Origin: Bacillus sp. FJAT-18017
GTDB lineage: Bacteria > Bacillota > Bacilli > Bacillales > Cytobacillaceae
Direction of reading: 5' to 3'
Assembly: GCF_001278805.1 (NCBI RefSeq)
Contig: NZ_CP012602.1
Span: 3,569,501-3,633,500 of the forward strand
Length of the DNA stretch: 64,000 nt
A program made the translations under genes and the position numbers. Each line of letters opens with the position of its first letter. Position 1 is the stretch's first letter. This document shows positions 52,732-61,241 of the stretch, piece by piece. The notes beneath the pieces were generated by a model. That model saw only the letters and a program-made list of their open reading frames with translations. It was not told where the DNA came from and searched no databases.

Positions 52732-54006
52732 TTATTTCTGATGTGCCAGTTTTCTTTTTAAAGTGGCACGCTTTTCCCCATTAGTCCAATAGACAGTTCC
52801 CATGGCAAGCAGCAGCATAATACCTGTTACAGCGAATACGCTTTGCACTGGGAAAAAACCTCCGATAAGGCCGCCAAGCATTGGTCCGACCATTCCCCCC
52901 AATTGGTTCGACGTCTGGTGGAGGCTGAATGCCCTGCCCCGGAAATCCGCTGGAGTTGTTTTTACCACGAGTCCATTTAAGGCCGGGTACACTGCACAGA
53001 AAAAGATTCCGTAAATGAACCTGACAATTGAAAATCCAACGATATGTGTAAAGACAATTTGGGCCAGTGTACCGATTCCACCACCCAAGAGGCCAATCAT
53101 CAACACCTTATTAAAACCGTGTTTGTCGGCCCACTTACCCCAGAAAGGAGCAAATATGGCGCTAGCAATTCCCGGTAAGGAAAAGACTATCCCTGCCAAA
53201 AGCGCTGCTTTATCTACTGAACCGCCAATATCAACTATATACAACGGAAGCACTGGCTCAATTATCATGACAGAACAACTGACTACAAGGGTCAGAAGTA
53301 AAACATGCACAAATGGTTTGTTATTTGCAGCAATTTTAAAATCTTGAATAACCGAGCCCTTCCCCTTACTAGGCTTGAAATTTTCTTCTTTTACCCAAAA
53401 AACAATCAGGAAGGTAGCGAGTCCGACGATAATACCGCCAGTTGCAAATGCCCAGCGGTTGCCAACGAGTTCAGCAATCCCTCCCCCAAGCAACGGCCCG
53501 AGGATTCCGCCTGACGCAGATGCAGACGAAATAAGTGAAAGGGCATAGCCTACTTTTTCATTCGGTGTATTGGTTCCAATCAGGGCAATCGCTCCTGGAA
53601 TGAAGCCGCTCAACAACCCCTGCAGGATCCGTAATGTCAGAATCTCATAAGGGTTCGTTACAAACGCCATCAACGTATAAATTACACACAGGACAAACCC
53701 TGCCCTGATAATCATCGGCTTCCGGCCATATTTATCGGCCATCCTGCCCCAAAATGGGGATGCAATCGCCCCCGCAAAAAAGGCCGAACTGAATATCAAT
53801 CCCGACCATATTTCTGTATTGTCATGAACTCCGATTTCCAATAAAAAAAGTGGCAGAAACGGGATAACCATGGAAAAGCTTGCCGATGTAAAAAAGACCC
53901 CAATCCAGAGTACCCACAAATTCCGCTTCCAAATAGGCAAAATATGCATCTCCCTGTTTAAATCATTATGAAAGTCCATCTTACCACAGCAGCTAATTAA
54001 TTTCAT
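52732..54006 (-). CDS. MFS multidrug exporter, DHA1 family
   Basis: A 12-helix major facilitator of up to 424 residues. Motif A is SPFWGRMADKYGRKPMI with a second copy APFWGKWADKHGFNKVL, and motif C is ISSASASGGILGPLLGGGI, which marks drug-proton antiporters. No strong ribosome site supports the first ATG (54006). Since the likely promoter and dyad lie at 54015-54045, starts at MDFHND (53979) or MHILPIW (53949) are at least as likely. Substrates unknown. Confidence 0.88.
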   Translation of the reverse strand: MKLISCCGKMDFHNDLNREMHILPIWKRNLWVLWIGVFFTSASFSMVIPFLPLFLLEIGVHDNTEIWSGLIFSSAFFAGAIASPFWGRMADKYGRKPMIIRAGFVLCVIYTLMAFVTNPYEILTLRILQGLLSGFIPGAIALIGTNTPNEKVGYALSLISSASASGGILGPLLGGGIAELVGNRWAFATGGIIVGLATFLIVFWVKEENFKPSKGKGSVIQDFKIAANNKPFVHVLLLTLVVSCSVMIIEPVLPLYIVDIGGSVDKAALLAGIVFSLPGIASAIFAPFWGKWADKHGFNKVLMIGLLGGGIGTLAQIVFTHIVGFSIVRFIYGIFFCAVYPALNGLVVKTTPADFRGRAFSLHQTSNQLGGMVGPMLGGLIGGFFPVQSVFAVTGIMLLLAMGTVYWTNGEKRATLKRKLAHQK

Positions 54007-54014
54007 CTAAAAAT

Positions 54015-54045
54015 ATTCGTTTACCGAAATGTTTGGCAAACGAAT
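54015..54045. promoter_or_regulatory. Operator-like dyad before the MFS gene
   Basis: ATTCGTTTACC-N9-GGCAAACGAAT is an 11-bp-arm inverted repeat with one mismatch. On the minus strand it overlaps a possible promoter (TTGCCA, 18 bases, TATTTT). A TetR- or MarR-type repressor is plausible; none is adjacent. Confidence 0.5.
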
Positions 54046-54105
54046 GTAAAAAGCAATTTAATATCCAATTCGTGGTAAAATATATATTGAAAGGGGCTGG
54101 CATCT

Positions 54106-54639
54106 ATGGAATTAGGCTTAAAAAAAGATGAAGTAAGGTTAGCAGAGTATACCCCAGAATGGGCGGATGAATTTCAGAAGGTAAGAGAGGAGATTTGTTT
54201 GAAGACCGGTCTTAGTACGGACAGAATCGAGCATATCGGCAGCACAGCCATTTTGGGAATGCCGGCAAAGCCAATTATTGACCTTTTAGTTGGAATAGAT
54301 GATCTCAAAGCCCTTGATAAGCAAATCATATCCAGTTTAAAAGAATGTGGCTTTTTAAGATTAAAAGTTGAACGCCCCGGAGAAATCGTATTTGCCAAAT
54401 ATACAGACACGACCTACGAAGTGAAAACACACTTTATTCACATGGTTGACTATCAACAGGATTTATGGAAAGACCTGACTTTCTTCCGCGATTACTTAAA
54501 TGCGAACGAAACGGCCAGACAACAATATCTTACTATCAAGCTTGCATACTTGGAAAACGGCTCGACCGGCATAAATGAATACACTGCCTTCAAAGAGGAG
54601 TTTGTCAGAGGAATCTTTAAAAATAGGCAAGAAAAATGA
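54106..54639 (+). CDS. GrpB-family (UPF0157) nucleotidyltransferase-fold protein
   Basis: A 177-residue protein. The hallmark is RIEHIGSTAILGMPAKPIID, the G-S and D-x-D-like part of the nucleotidyltransferase fold, followed by VKTHFIHMVDY. Some family members are fused to dephospho-CoA kinase; the free protein has no established function. Strong AAAGGGG ribosome site. Divergent from the MFS gene. Confidence 0.88.
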   Translation: MELGLKKDEVRLAEYTPEWADEFQKVREEICLKTGLSTDRIEHIGSTAILGMPAKPIIDLLVGIDDLKALDKQIISSLKECGFLRLKVERPGEIVFAKYTDTTYEVKTHFIHMVDYQQDLWKDLTFFRDYLNANETARQQYLTIKLAYLENGSTGINEYTAFKEEFVRGIFKNRQEK

Positions 54640-54701
54640 GGATTCGTTTCAAGTAAACCCTAATTCATAGAGTTAACACGATGGTCTCTATTAAACTAAA
54701 T

Positions 54702-54737
54702 ACCCCTTCATCAAGGCTATTGCCTTCTTGAAGGGGT
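54702..54737. terminator. Terminator between grpB-like and subtilase genes
   Basis: ACCCCTTCA and TGAAGGGGT pair around 18 bases, with a T-rich tract on the minus strand (ATTTAGTTT). Confidence 0.8.
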
Positions 54738-54753
54738 GCTGTTTAATTGAATA

Positions 54754-56031
54754 TTATTTTACACGCGCAAAACCAAAACCGGAGGCATAGTCATCTCCAG
54801 TAGCTGCTCCATAACCACCATTGATGTCATACAATTTAGCTCTTCTTTGCAGTTCTGTGCGAAGAGTCTTGTTCGTGTAGGATAAGTTGGAAGACCAAAT
54901 CTTAGCAGCAAGCCCGGCTACGTGCGGAGTTGCCATTGACGTGCCGCTGATAGTATTGTAGTTTCCATCGTACCAAGTAGATTCAATTGCTGCACCTGGA
55001 GCGGAAATTTCAACGTCTTTTTCCTGAATAATATAGTCACCATCAGTGTTAGGGTTGCCGCGTGAAGAGAAGTTGGCAACACGGTATGTACCGTTTTGCT
55101 GAACATTCTCAAGAGCAGCAACCGCTACAGCGTTAACCAGCGCACCAGGGTAGCCAATTGTGTTGGCTGCATAACCGGAGTTCCCTGCAGCTGCTACTAC
55201 AAGGACATTCTTGCTGTATGCATAGTCAACTGCGGATGCAATCATTGTATCTTTGCCGCTTGACCCTAGTGACATATTAATTACCACTTTTGAACCTGTC
55301 GCAGTAGCCTGGTCGGCAACATGGCGGATAGCACCAGCGATATCATCTGAATATCCAGATCCGCTGTCAGTCAAAACTTTATAAGCCCAAAGCTTTGCCT
55401 GTGGGGCCACACCATAGACACCATAGCCATCATCCGCACCGTCTGCCAGAACGGTTCCAGCAACGTGTGTACCATGTCCGTTACGGTCCGTGCAAGTACC
55501 ATTTACAATAGGAGAGGATGTTTGCGTAAAGTCCTTACACTGTTCAGCCTGGCCTCGCAAATCATAGTGATTTGTATAAACACCCGTATCAAGAACAGCT
55601 ACCTTAATGCCTGAACCGCCGGACGTTGCTGTTACGTATGGATCATTATAAATAGCTTGTATGCCCCATGGAGTGCGGTCGCTTGGCAAGGAAGTGATTG
55701 CATTGGCTGCCACATCCTTTTTGACGGCAGGGTTTTCTCTGCTGTCTAAAGCCACTTCCTGAACCTGTTCAATTTTCAGATTCTTATTTTTCAACAATGC
55801 TTGATATTGCTTTTCGTTTACTTCAGTTGTGAAACCTTCCGCACCGAAATCCCAGCGTGGCTTGTAGCTTTGTTTCGCTTTAGCCATTTCAGAGCTGGCC
55901 CCCTTGATTACAACGCGGTACGTTTCCTTCGAAGCCCCCTCCGGACCTTGACCGCTAGCTCCAGCAGCAAACAGTGAGAGCCCCATAGACAGCGCCAACA
56001 GCGCCAATCCAAACTTAGTTCTCTTCTTCAT
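54754..56031 (-). CDS. Secreted subtilisin-like serine protease (S8)
   Basis: A 425-residue extracellular protease with signal peptide (MKKRTKFGLALLALSMGLSL to about AAGA), an I9-type propeptide (TYRVVIKGASSEMAKAKQ...), and the mature domain from about residue 115. The triad is Asp in VAVLDTGVYTNH, His in NGHGTHVAGTV and Ser in SGTSMATPHVAGL; the oxyanion Asn is in AAAGNSG. Two nearby cysteines (QCKDF and GTCTDRNGHG) probably form a disulfide that stabilises the active-site region. ATG 56031 after GGAGAGGAGAAATACA. Confidence 0.95.
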   Translation of the reverse strand: MKKRTKFGLALLALSMGLSLFAAGASGQGPEGASKETYRVVIKGASSEMAKAKQSYKPRWDFGAEGFTTEVNEKQYQALLKNKNLKIEQVQEVALDSRENPAVKKDVAANAITSLPSDRTPWGIQAIYNDPYVTATSGGSGIKVAVLDTGVYTNHYDLRGQAEQCKDFTQTSSPIVNGTCTDRNGHGTHVAGTVLADGADDGYGVYGVAPQAKLWAYKVLTDSGSGYSDDIAGAIRHVADQATATGSKVVINMSLGSSGKDTMIASAVDYAYSKNVLVVAAAGNSGYAANTIGYPGALVNAVAVAALENVQQNGTYRVANFSSRGNPNTDGDYIIQEKDVEISAPGAAIESTWYDGNYNTISGTSMATPHVAGLAAKIWSSNLSYTNKTLRTELQRRAKLYDINGGYGAATGDDYASGFGFARVK

Positions 56032-56342
56032 TGTATTTCTCCTCTCCACCTTTGGTATGTACAGCACAGCATTTTTTCCGGCTGTAATTTAGAGTGTATT
56101 CAGAAAGTTTGTGCAGCGCAATTATTCATGTGCCCGCTTCTGTTGGGAAAATTAAAGGAGAAAATCGAAGAGGAACTATGGTTCGCAGTTGGGAAAATTT
56201 TTGGGGAGGTTTAATTTATATTCTGTGTTATCGAGGCAATTAAAGAGTTCCTTTGGGGATGGATAAGCGATTGCTCACCCCTTTTTTCACAAAAAAAAGA
56301 CCCTTTAAAGCAGGTCCCTTATCTGTGGCTCTTTTCGTTTTT
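56032..56342. other. 311-bp intergenic region
   Basis: Upstream of the subtilase gene. It contains the SCP2 gene terminator (56299-56316) near one end. No clear promoter or operator could be assigned, and there is no ORF. Confidence 0.45.
56299..56316 (-). terminator. Terminator of the SCP2 gene
   Basis: Short stem GACCCT/AGGTC with T-rich continuation on the minus strand (TTTTTTTTGTG). Confidence 0.6.
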
Positions 56343-56681
56343 TTAAACATCAAGCTTGTATTGTTGTAAAATTGTCTCCAGTTTGATTGCCTTTGTCATA
56401 TCTCCTTTAATCTTCAGCTTGCCTGTCATGAAAGCCATTGTTCCATTCAGCTTACCTGCCAAAAATTTGCGGAAACTATCAAATGACATACTTAATGTAC
56501 AGTCCGCAGGGGACTCAGAACCCTTCACTACTTTTGCCTGTCCTTCCTTAAAATGAAGCTGGTATGTACCCTCCTCATCACCGGAAATATCGAACTGATA
56601 AACAGTGTTAATCCCCAAAATCGGATTTGGGTTTTGGTTTACCTCATTTTCAATTTCTCGCAATGTTTCAAATAAATTCAT
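56343..56681 (-). CDS. SCP2 sterol-binding-domain protein
   Basis: A 112-residue single-domain protein of the SCP2 lipid-carrier fold. Recognisable parts are YQFDISGDEEGTYQLHF, ADCTLSMSFDSFRKFLAGKL and FMTGKLKIKGDMTKAIKLE, the usual family ending. Bacterial members bind acyl-CoA or other lipids in fatty-acid metabolism. The ATG at 56681 follows GGGGGGAGGAAA. A FadR-like operator lies just before the ribosome site, which fits induction by long-chain acyl-CoA. Confidence 0.92.
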   Translation of the reverse strand: MNLFETLREIENEVNQNPNPILGINTVYQFDISGDEEGTYQLHFKEGQAKVVKGSESPADCTLSMSFDSFRKFLAGKLNGTMAFMTGKLKIKGDMTKAIKLETILQQYKLDV

Positions 56682-56697
56682 TTTCCTCCCCCCTAAA

Positions 56698-56715
56698 AAT
56701 GAATGACCATTCATT
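56698..56715. promoter_or_regulatory. FadR-like operator
   Basis: AATGAATG-AC-CATTCATT is a perfect 8+2+8 palindrome that closely matches the TGAATGA...TCATTCA site of the TetR-type repressor FadR in Bacillus. It lies between the likely promoter and the ribosome site of the SCP2 gene. Confidence 0.7.
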
Positions 56716-56955
56716 CGTTATATATATCTATATTACCTGTAAAGATGTAGATCCACAACTATCAAACTACAAATCAATTCCTTGTACTTCTGCATTTGAG
56801 CGATGTTAATAATTACATCCACAAATCATTTTTACAAAATAGTAATAAATCACTATTCAATAGTTATATAATACAATGTTAATATTTAGTTGTGTTATAT
56901 AACAAACCCCTTGAATTTAAGAAGCCATAATGTTGGAAAAGGAGTGATATATTAG

Positions 56956-57261
56956 ATGAATAAAACAGAGGCTATTGCACGCCGCATACTCGGTTGGAAG
57001 CTGAATCGCTGGGACCGCTGGTTTGATTTCGAGAACAGGAAGTTCATCCCTGTATCAGATTTCCAGCCTGACAAGAATCTTGATCATGCCATGCTGATCG
57101 TCAAGAAACTTGAGCAGTTTGGATATACTTTTACCAAAAGTGGGGACTCTGAGGTTAGATTTAATCATGTCGGAGGAGCCGGAGCTAACCTGGCAGAGGC
57201 TATCACCGATGCAGCCTATTCAATTGCAGACACAAGCTCCCTGCCAGATGGTTGGGTTTAA
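56956..57261 (+). CDS. Phage ABA-sandwich-domain protein
   Basis: A 101-residue protein with the short domain seen in phage and Bacillus proteins of the Phage_ABA_S type: DRWFDFENRKFIPVSDFQPD, KLEQFGYTFTKSGDSEVRF, and the ending AITDAAYSIADTS. Function unknown. AAGGAGTGATATATTAG precedes the ATG. No other phage gene is nearby, so it is a lone domesticated copy or cargo. Confidence 0.75.
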   Translation: MNKTEAIARRILGWKLNRWDRWFDFENRKFIPVSDFQPDKNLDHAMLIVKKLEQFGYTFTKSGDSEVRFNHVGGAGANLAEAITDAAYSIADTSSLPDGWV

Positions 57262-57267
57262 ATGAAG

Positions 57268-57291
57268 TCCCGTGCCATATACCGCACGGGA
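57268..57291. terminator. Terminator between convergent genes
   Basis: TCCCGTGC-CATATACC-GCACGGGA followed by TTATTTATTATTTTT on the plus strand. Confidence 0.8.
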
Positions 57292-57298
57292 TTATTTA

Positions 57299-57856
57299 TT
57301 ATTTTTGGCAAAAAATCATTTGTCTGCCTTCGTGTTCATTTTCTTCAAAGGAAAGCACCTTCCAGCCTTTGAACTCCTCTAGCAGCTCATTCGAACTCAG
57401 GCAAAACTTTTTCGACATCCGCTGTGATTGCAGTTCAGGGCTATTAAAGAAAGTCTCAATAAAAACAAATCCGCCTTTTTTTACCCAGCTTTTCACATAT
57501 GGAAAAAGCGATCTGTCCAAATAATTAGTAATGACCGCTAACTCAAAGGAATCCTCATCAAATGGCAAGCTTTCGTACTCTGTCAGGTCAAAGACTTCAG
57601 CATGGATAGGCAGCATATAACTTTTAGCTTGCTCCTGCACATACTGAATCGCAGTATCTGATAGATCGATTGCGCTTACTCTGTAACCAAGCCTGGCCAA
57701 GTACAAACTATTGCCTCCCAATCCACAGGCCAAATCCAGTGCTGCCCCTCCTTTTAAATAGGACGCCAGCAAAGCCAGCCGGTCATTTGGGACTGGCATC
57801 CTTACCTCCTTCAGTTTTTCTTCATACTTTTCGTTCCATTTCTGCTTGTCTTCCAT
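57299..57856 (-). CDS. SAM-dependent methyltransferase, class I
   Basis: A 185-residue methyltransferase. Motif I is LDLACGLGGNSLYLARLGYR, motif II VSAIDLSDTAIQYV, and the later ELAVITNYLDRSLFPYVKSW plus VFIETFF fit the TehB/UbiE-like group. Substrate unknown. No strong ribosome site: GAGGTG lies directly before the ATG. Monocistronic. Confidence 0.85.
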   Translation of the reverse strand: MEDKQKWNEKYEEKLKEVRMPVPNDRLALLASYLKGGAALDLACGLGGNSLYLARLGYRVSAIDLSDTAIQYVQEQAKSYMLPIHAEVFDLTEYESLPFDEDSFELAVITNYLDRSLFPYVKSWVKKGGFVFIETFFNSPELQSQRMSKKFCLSSNELLEEFKGWKVLSFEENEHEGRQMIFCQK

Positions 57857-58088
57857 TTTTCACCTCCGCGGTAATTTTATCCAATTGCTTCTATTATGTC
57901 TGACATGCCTTTACATGGGTAAATTTACTATAAAATGTAACTTCTCTCTGTGATGTTTCAACTTATTGACCGTCTTACACACTCCAAGTGATTTTTCCCA
58001 GAACTCCCGAATTCGTGAAAGTACACGTCAATTGTTAATGCCCGTTCATGCGGGACAAATGATATACAATATGAATGGAGGGTTTTAC

Positions 58089-58424
58089 ATGGTAGGTAAT
58101 CACAACGGAAATGGCAATAATAACGGCATCGGCGGAATTCCTGTTCCCATTAATATTTTTAATAAGGACCCCGCAAATATTGATGGTGCCAACGATACCA
58201 AACTTAATGCAGATCAGTACAAAGTGTATGTAAATGATTCCTTTGTAGGTGAGAAAGCCCTTGAAAGTCCGGGAGAAAATCTTTCGGATATTGATGATTT
58301 TATTAAATTGCAAGGCATTACCGACTTTGCAGCATGCCTGGAAGGAAATAAGTACACCATCGAGGCTGATAGCAAGGTTACCGATATCAAGGATACATTG
58401 GAAGTATACTTCAATAACCGTTAG
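58089..58424 (+). CDS. Gly/Asn-rich N-terminus protein, unknown function
   Basis: A 111-residue acidic protein. It starts MVGNHNGNGNNNGIGGIPVP, a low-complexity stretch, then a compact domain (KLNADQYKVYVNDSFVGEKA, DDFIKLQGITDFAACLEGNK) ending in TLEVYFNNR. The ATG at 58089 has GGAGG seven bases upstream; the longer frame from 57966 has no support. No signal peptide. I do not recognise the family. Confidence 0.7.
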   Translation: MVGNHNGNGNNNGIGGIPVPINIFNKDPANIDGANDTKLNADQYKVYVNDSFVGEKALESPGENLSDIDDFIKLQGITDFAACLEGNKYTIEADSKVTDIKDTLEVYFNNR

Positions 58425-58449
58425 GCCTGTTCCTATTTTAACAATAGGT

Positions 58450-58478
58450 AAACCCCACTTCCAATAGAAGTGGGGTTT
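58450..58478. terminator. Bidirectional terminator
   Basis: AAACCCCACTTC-CAATA-GAAGTGGGGTTT followed by ACTATT; between two convergent genes. Confidence 0.85.
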
Positions 58479-58482
58479 ACTA

Positions 58483-58695
58483 TTAGTCTTTTAAGGCCTT
58501 TCCTATCAGAAGTTCAAATTCTTTGGCAAGCTTCTCGGGTTCATTCGTTAAAATAATTACGTTGTCTCCTTCGATTTCTACGACGTCCCCTGGTACCGCT
58601 TGCTTTGGGAAAATCGCTCTTGGGAAAACCTTCGCAGTGCCATCAAGTTTGATGACAGCATGGTCTTCCTCAAATTTATAAAGAATTCCCCTCAT
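58483..58695 (-). CDS. DUF3006-like small protein
   Basis: A 70-residue protein with the pattern MRGILYKFEEDHAVIKLDGT, then FPRAIFPKQAVPGDVVEIEG. This is the short beta-rich fold of DUF3006 proteins, often encoded near metallo-beta-lactamase-like or peptidase genes. Function unknown. ATG at 58695 after GGGTGAGCAG. It is downstream of the M20 peptidase gene in the same direction. Confidence 0.7.
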   Translation of the reverse strand: MRGILYKFEEDHAVIKLDGTAKVFPRAIFPKQAVPGDVVEIEGDNVIILTNEPEKLAKEFELLIGKALKD

Positions 58696-58760
58696 TCTGC
58701 TCACCCGCTTTATCATTTATTTTTGAATTTCGCTTATTACATAGACTAAGAAGGTATCCC

Positions 58761-60163
58761 CTAAGCTTCGATGATTTCCTCACTCTTTCTTAGAGCCTCC
58801 GGCAGCCCTGTTAGCATGTATGCCATATGACAATTCCTTGCTCAAAATCTGCAAGACGGATGGATTCATTTGGTGCATGAGCCCTCGATTTAACCCAGCC
58901 AACGCCAGTACTGATGATGGGAAGTCTGAGTTCTTCCCCAAATATATACATAGGCCCAGTCCCCGCAGAATTCGGGGCAAGGACACAGCCAGCTTCATAT
59001 ACTTCATTGGCTGTCTTCATAACATGCTTTACGAAAGGATGGTTGAAGTCGGAACGGTATGCTTTTTGGCCATTCAGTGATGTAACTTCAACATCACCGA
59101 AACCATTCTCAACCAAATGTCTTTTTACACAAGCCACAATATGGTCTGGATCCTGGCCAGGAACGAGCCGGCAATCGAGTTTTGCCTTTGCAAGCTTGGG
59201 CAGAACTGTTTTCGAGCCTTCGCCCGTATACCCGCTGACAATGCCGCATATCGTCATTGTCGGATTGAACACCATTGCCTCGCGCGGGTCTTTGCCCTTC
59301 GCTGCAGTAATCAGTGGCCTTTTTAGACCGTAAAGTCTCTGAGTTGCCTGTTCGTCGAATGGCAAGGACTTAACCGCATTTATCTCCTCTTCAGTAGGAG
59401 GCATAATCCCGTCAAAGAAGCCATCAACCAAAATCTCATTTTGTTCATTTCTCAATGTTGCCAGCGCCTGGACAAGCCGCCATGCCGCATTGTCTACATA
59501 AGCTCCGACCGAGGAATGCATATCAATATCTGCCCCCTCACACGTCAACTCAAGGTACGCCATCCCTTTAATCCCCGCGACCGTGTTTATTCGCTCTGCT
59601 TCGTCCTTGCCGCCAAACTCCCAGATGCAGGCATCGGCTGCAAAAAGTTCCTTGTATTTTTTCAAATAGGGCTCAAGGTTTGGACTGCCGATTTCCTCTT
59701 CGCCTTCAATCAAAAACTTGACATTGCAAGGGAGGCCGCCCATCTCCTTCAGTACCTTAATAGCAGTAAGCCTGGCAACAAGGTCGCCTTTGTTATCCGC
59801 CACACCCCTTAAAAGGGCGTCATTTTCTATTATCGGTATAAATGGATCTGACTTCCATTCATCAAGCGGTTCAGGCGGCTGGACATCATAATGGTTGTAA
59901 AACAATAACGTCTTTCCTGTATCCCCAAATTCCCCGGCGGCAAAAAATGCATATACAACCGGGTTTCCCCCAAGGTCATTCAGGATTCTAACTTCTCCGC
60001 CGGCTTCCTCTATCATCCTAGCAACATAGTCGACTGTTTCTGGAATTCCGAAATTTTGAGCGGAAATCGACGGCAGCTTCAAGTATTCCGTTAATACGCC
60101 AAGCGCGGCAGTTACCTTTTCACTTGTTTTCTGTTTTAATTTTTCCAATAACGGTTGTTCCAT
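58761..60163 (-). pseudogene. M20-family dipeptidase/carboxypeptidase with frameshifted C-terminus
   Basis: A zinc peptidase of the M20 family (CNDP/DapE-like), 450 residues as read (58811-60163). Metal and catalytic motifs are YNHYDVQP, RGVADNKGDLVA, LIEGEEEIGSP (general-base Glu), GADIDMHSSVGAYVDN and RAHAPNESIRLADFEQG. The frame ends prematurely as VIWHTC. One frame over, from about 58829, the sequence reads HMAYMLTGLPEALRKSEEII then EA and stop at 58761, the ending expected for this family. One base appears to be missing near 58830. The body is intact, so the protein may still work. ATG precedes a normal N-terminus after GAAGGGAG. Confidence 0.85.
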
Positions 60164-60371
60164 CGTAAAACTCCCTTCTGGTCATATTTTATATTTCGAT
60201 ACACGAAGGATAATTCCTCTTATAAAAAATACAATACTTTATTTGTATGCAGCAAAATTAGAAACCTGTCCTTTTAACGGCAAAACTCCTCGGACACCAT
60301 GAAATTTCTCTCATCAGGCCATTTGTGAAATGAGTAAAGAAACTGTGAGACTTTAACTAACGACAAAAAAA

Positions 60372-60393
60372 TACCCAGAACATTGTCTGGGTA
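60372..60393 (-). terminator. Terminator of the ATPase gene
   Basis: TACCCAG-AACATTGT-CTGGGTA with TTTTTTTGTCG following on the minus strand. Confidence 0.85.
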
Positions 60394-60422
60394 AGTAAAC
60401 TGTTGTGCCGGTACAGTTTCAT

Positions 60423-61154
60423 CTACTTTAGCAGATGGCGCAGCAGCCGTTCCCTGTCTTCAAAAAACTGCTTCATAATGGAATAGTGGGATGTCTCCTC
60501 AAGTGTTGTTACATTTATTCCCGCTTCGGTTATCTCAATGATTTTTGCACCTGGATAAGCCATAATGATTGGCGAATGGGTTGAGATAATAAATTGGGAT
60601 CCTTCATGGACGAGGTCATCAATCCTTGCTAGAAGTGACATCTGCCTTAGCGGAGACAAAGCTGCTTCAGGTTCATCCAAAATATAAAGCCCCTGCCCCT
60701 GAAACCTTTCGTTAAAAGCGGCAAAGAAGGATTCACCATGGGACATTTCATGAAGTGAGGTTCCTCCATATGATCCGACTGCATCAATTTGATCAATATT
60801 AGTAGCCAAGTTGTAGAAAGTTTCAGCCCTGAAGAAGAAATTGTCAGTCGGCCTATAAGGCCCTTTAACGAGCCGCAAATAATTATGCAAATCGGAATGC
60901 GAATCGTAATTGGAAAAATTAAAATTCATTGTTCCGCCTTCCGGATTGAATCCGTAAGCAACGGCAATCCCTTCCAGCAGTGTTGATTTGCCCATCCCAT
61001 TCTCTCCGACAATATAGGTAACACAGGAATCAAAGGTAATCCCCTTGAAATTCCGAATGATTGGCAGTGTAAACGGATAGCGGTCCTGGCCCACCGCTTC
61101 CTCCTCTTTCAGCTGAATTTTCCTGATATATTGGGATTCCCATTCAAGTTTCAA
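60423..61154 (-). CDS. AAA/ABC-type ATPase, COG3910 family
   Basis: A 243-residue SMC-like ATPase with no membrane or transport partner. Walker A is YIVGENGMGKSTLLEG, the signature SHGESFFAAFNERF, Walker B LYILDEPEAALSP and the switch ISTHSPIIMAYPGAK. Related ATPases occur alone or with nucleases; the biological role is unknown. I chose TTG at 61154 after AAGGAGGATACTA; a longer start at 61193 has no ribosome site. Monocistronic with its own terminator. Confidence 0.85.
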   Translation of the reverse strand: MKLEWESQYIRKIQLKEEEAVGQDRYPFTLPIIRNFKGITFDSCVTYIVGENGMGKSTLLEGIAVAYGFNPEGGTMNFNFSNYDSHSDLHNYLRLVKGPYRPTDNFFFRAETFYNLATNIDQIDAVGSYGGTSLHEMSHGESFFAAFNERFQGQGLYILDEPEAALSPLRQMSLLARIDDLVHEGSQFIISTHSPIIMAYPGAKIIEITEAGINVTTLEETSHYSIMKQFFEDRERLLRHLLK

Positions 61155-61197
61155 TAGTATCCTCCTTTTAACACTATTAATCTTCAGCACCAATAAA

Positions 61198-61218
61198 GTC
61201 CAGGAAAGCTTCCTGGAC
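61198..61218 (-). terminator. Terminator of the zinc-ribbon gene
   Basis: GTCCAGGAA-(AGC)-TTCCTGGAC followed on the minus strand by TTTATTGG. Confidence 0.75.
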
Positions 61219-61241
61219 TGGCACGCAGCTATGTAATTCGA

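Noticed and set aside
56956..57261. Prophage
   Set aside because: Only one phage-type domain gene is present. No integrase, terminase or att-like repeats occur nearby.
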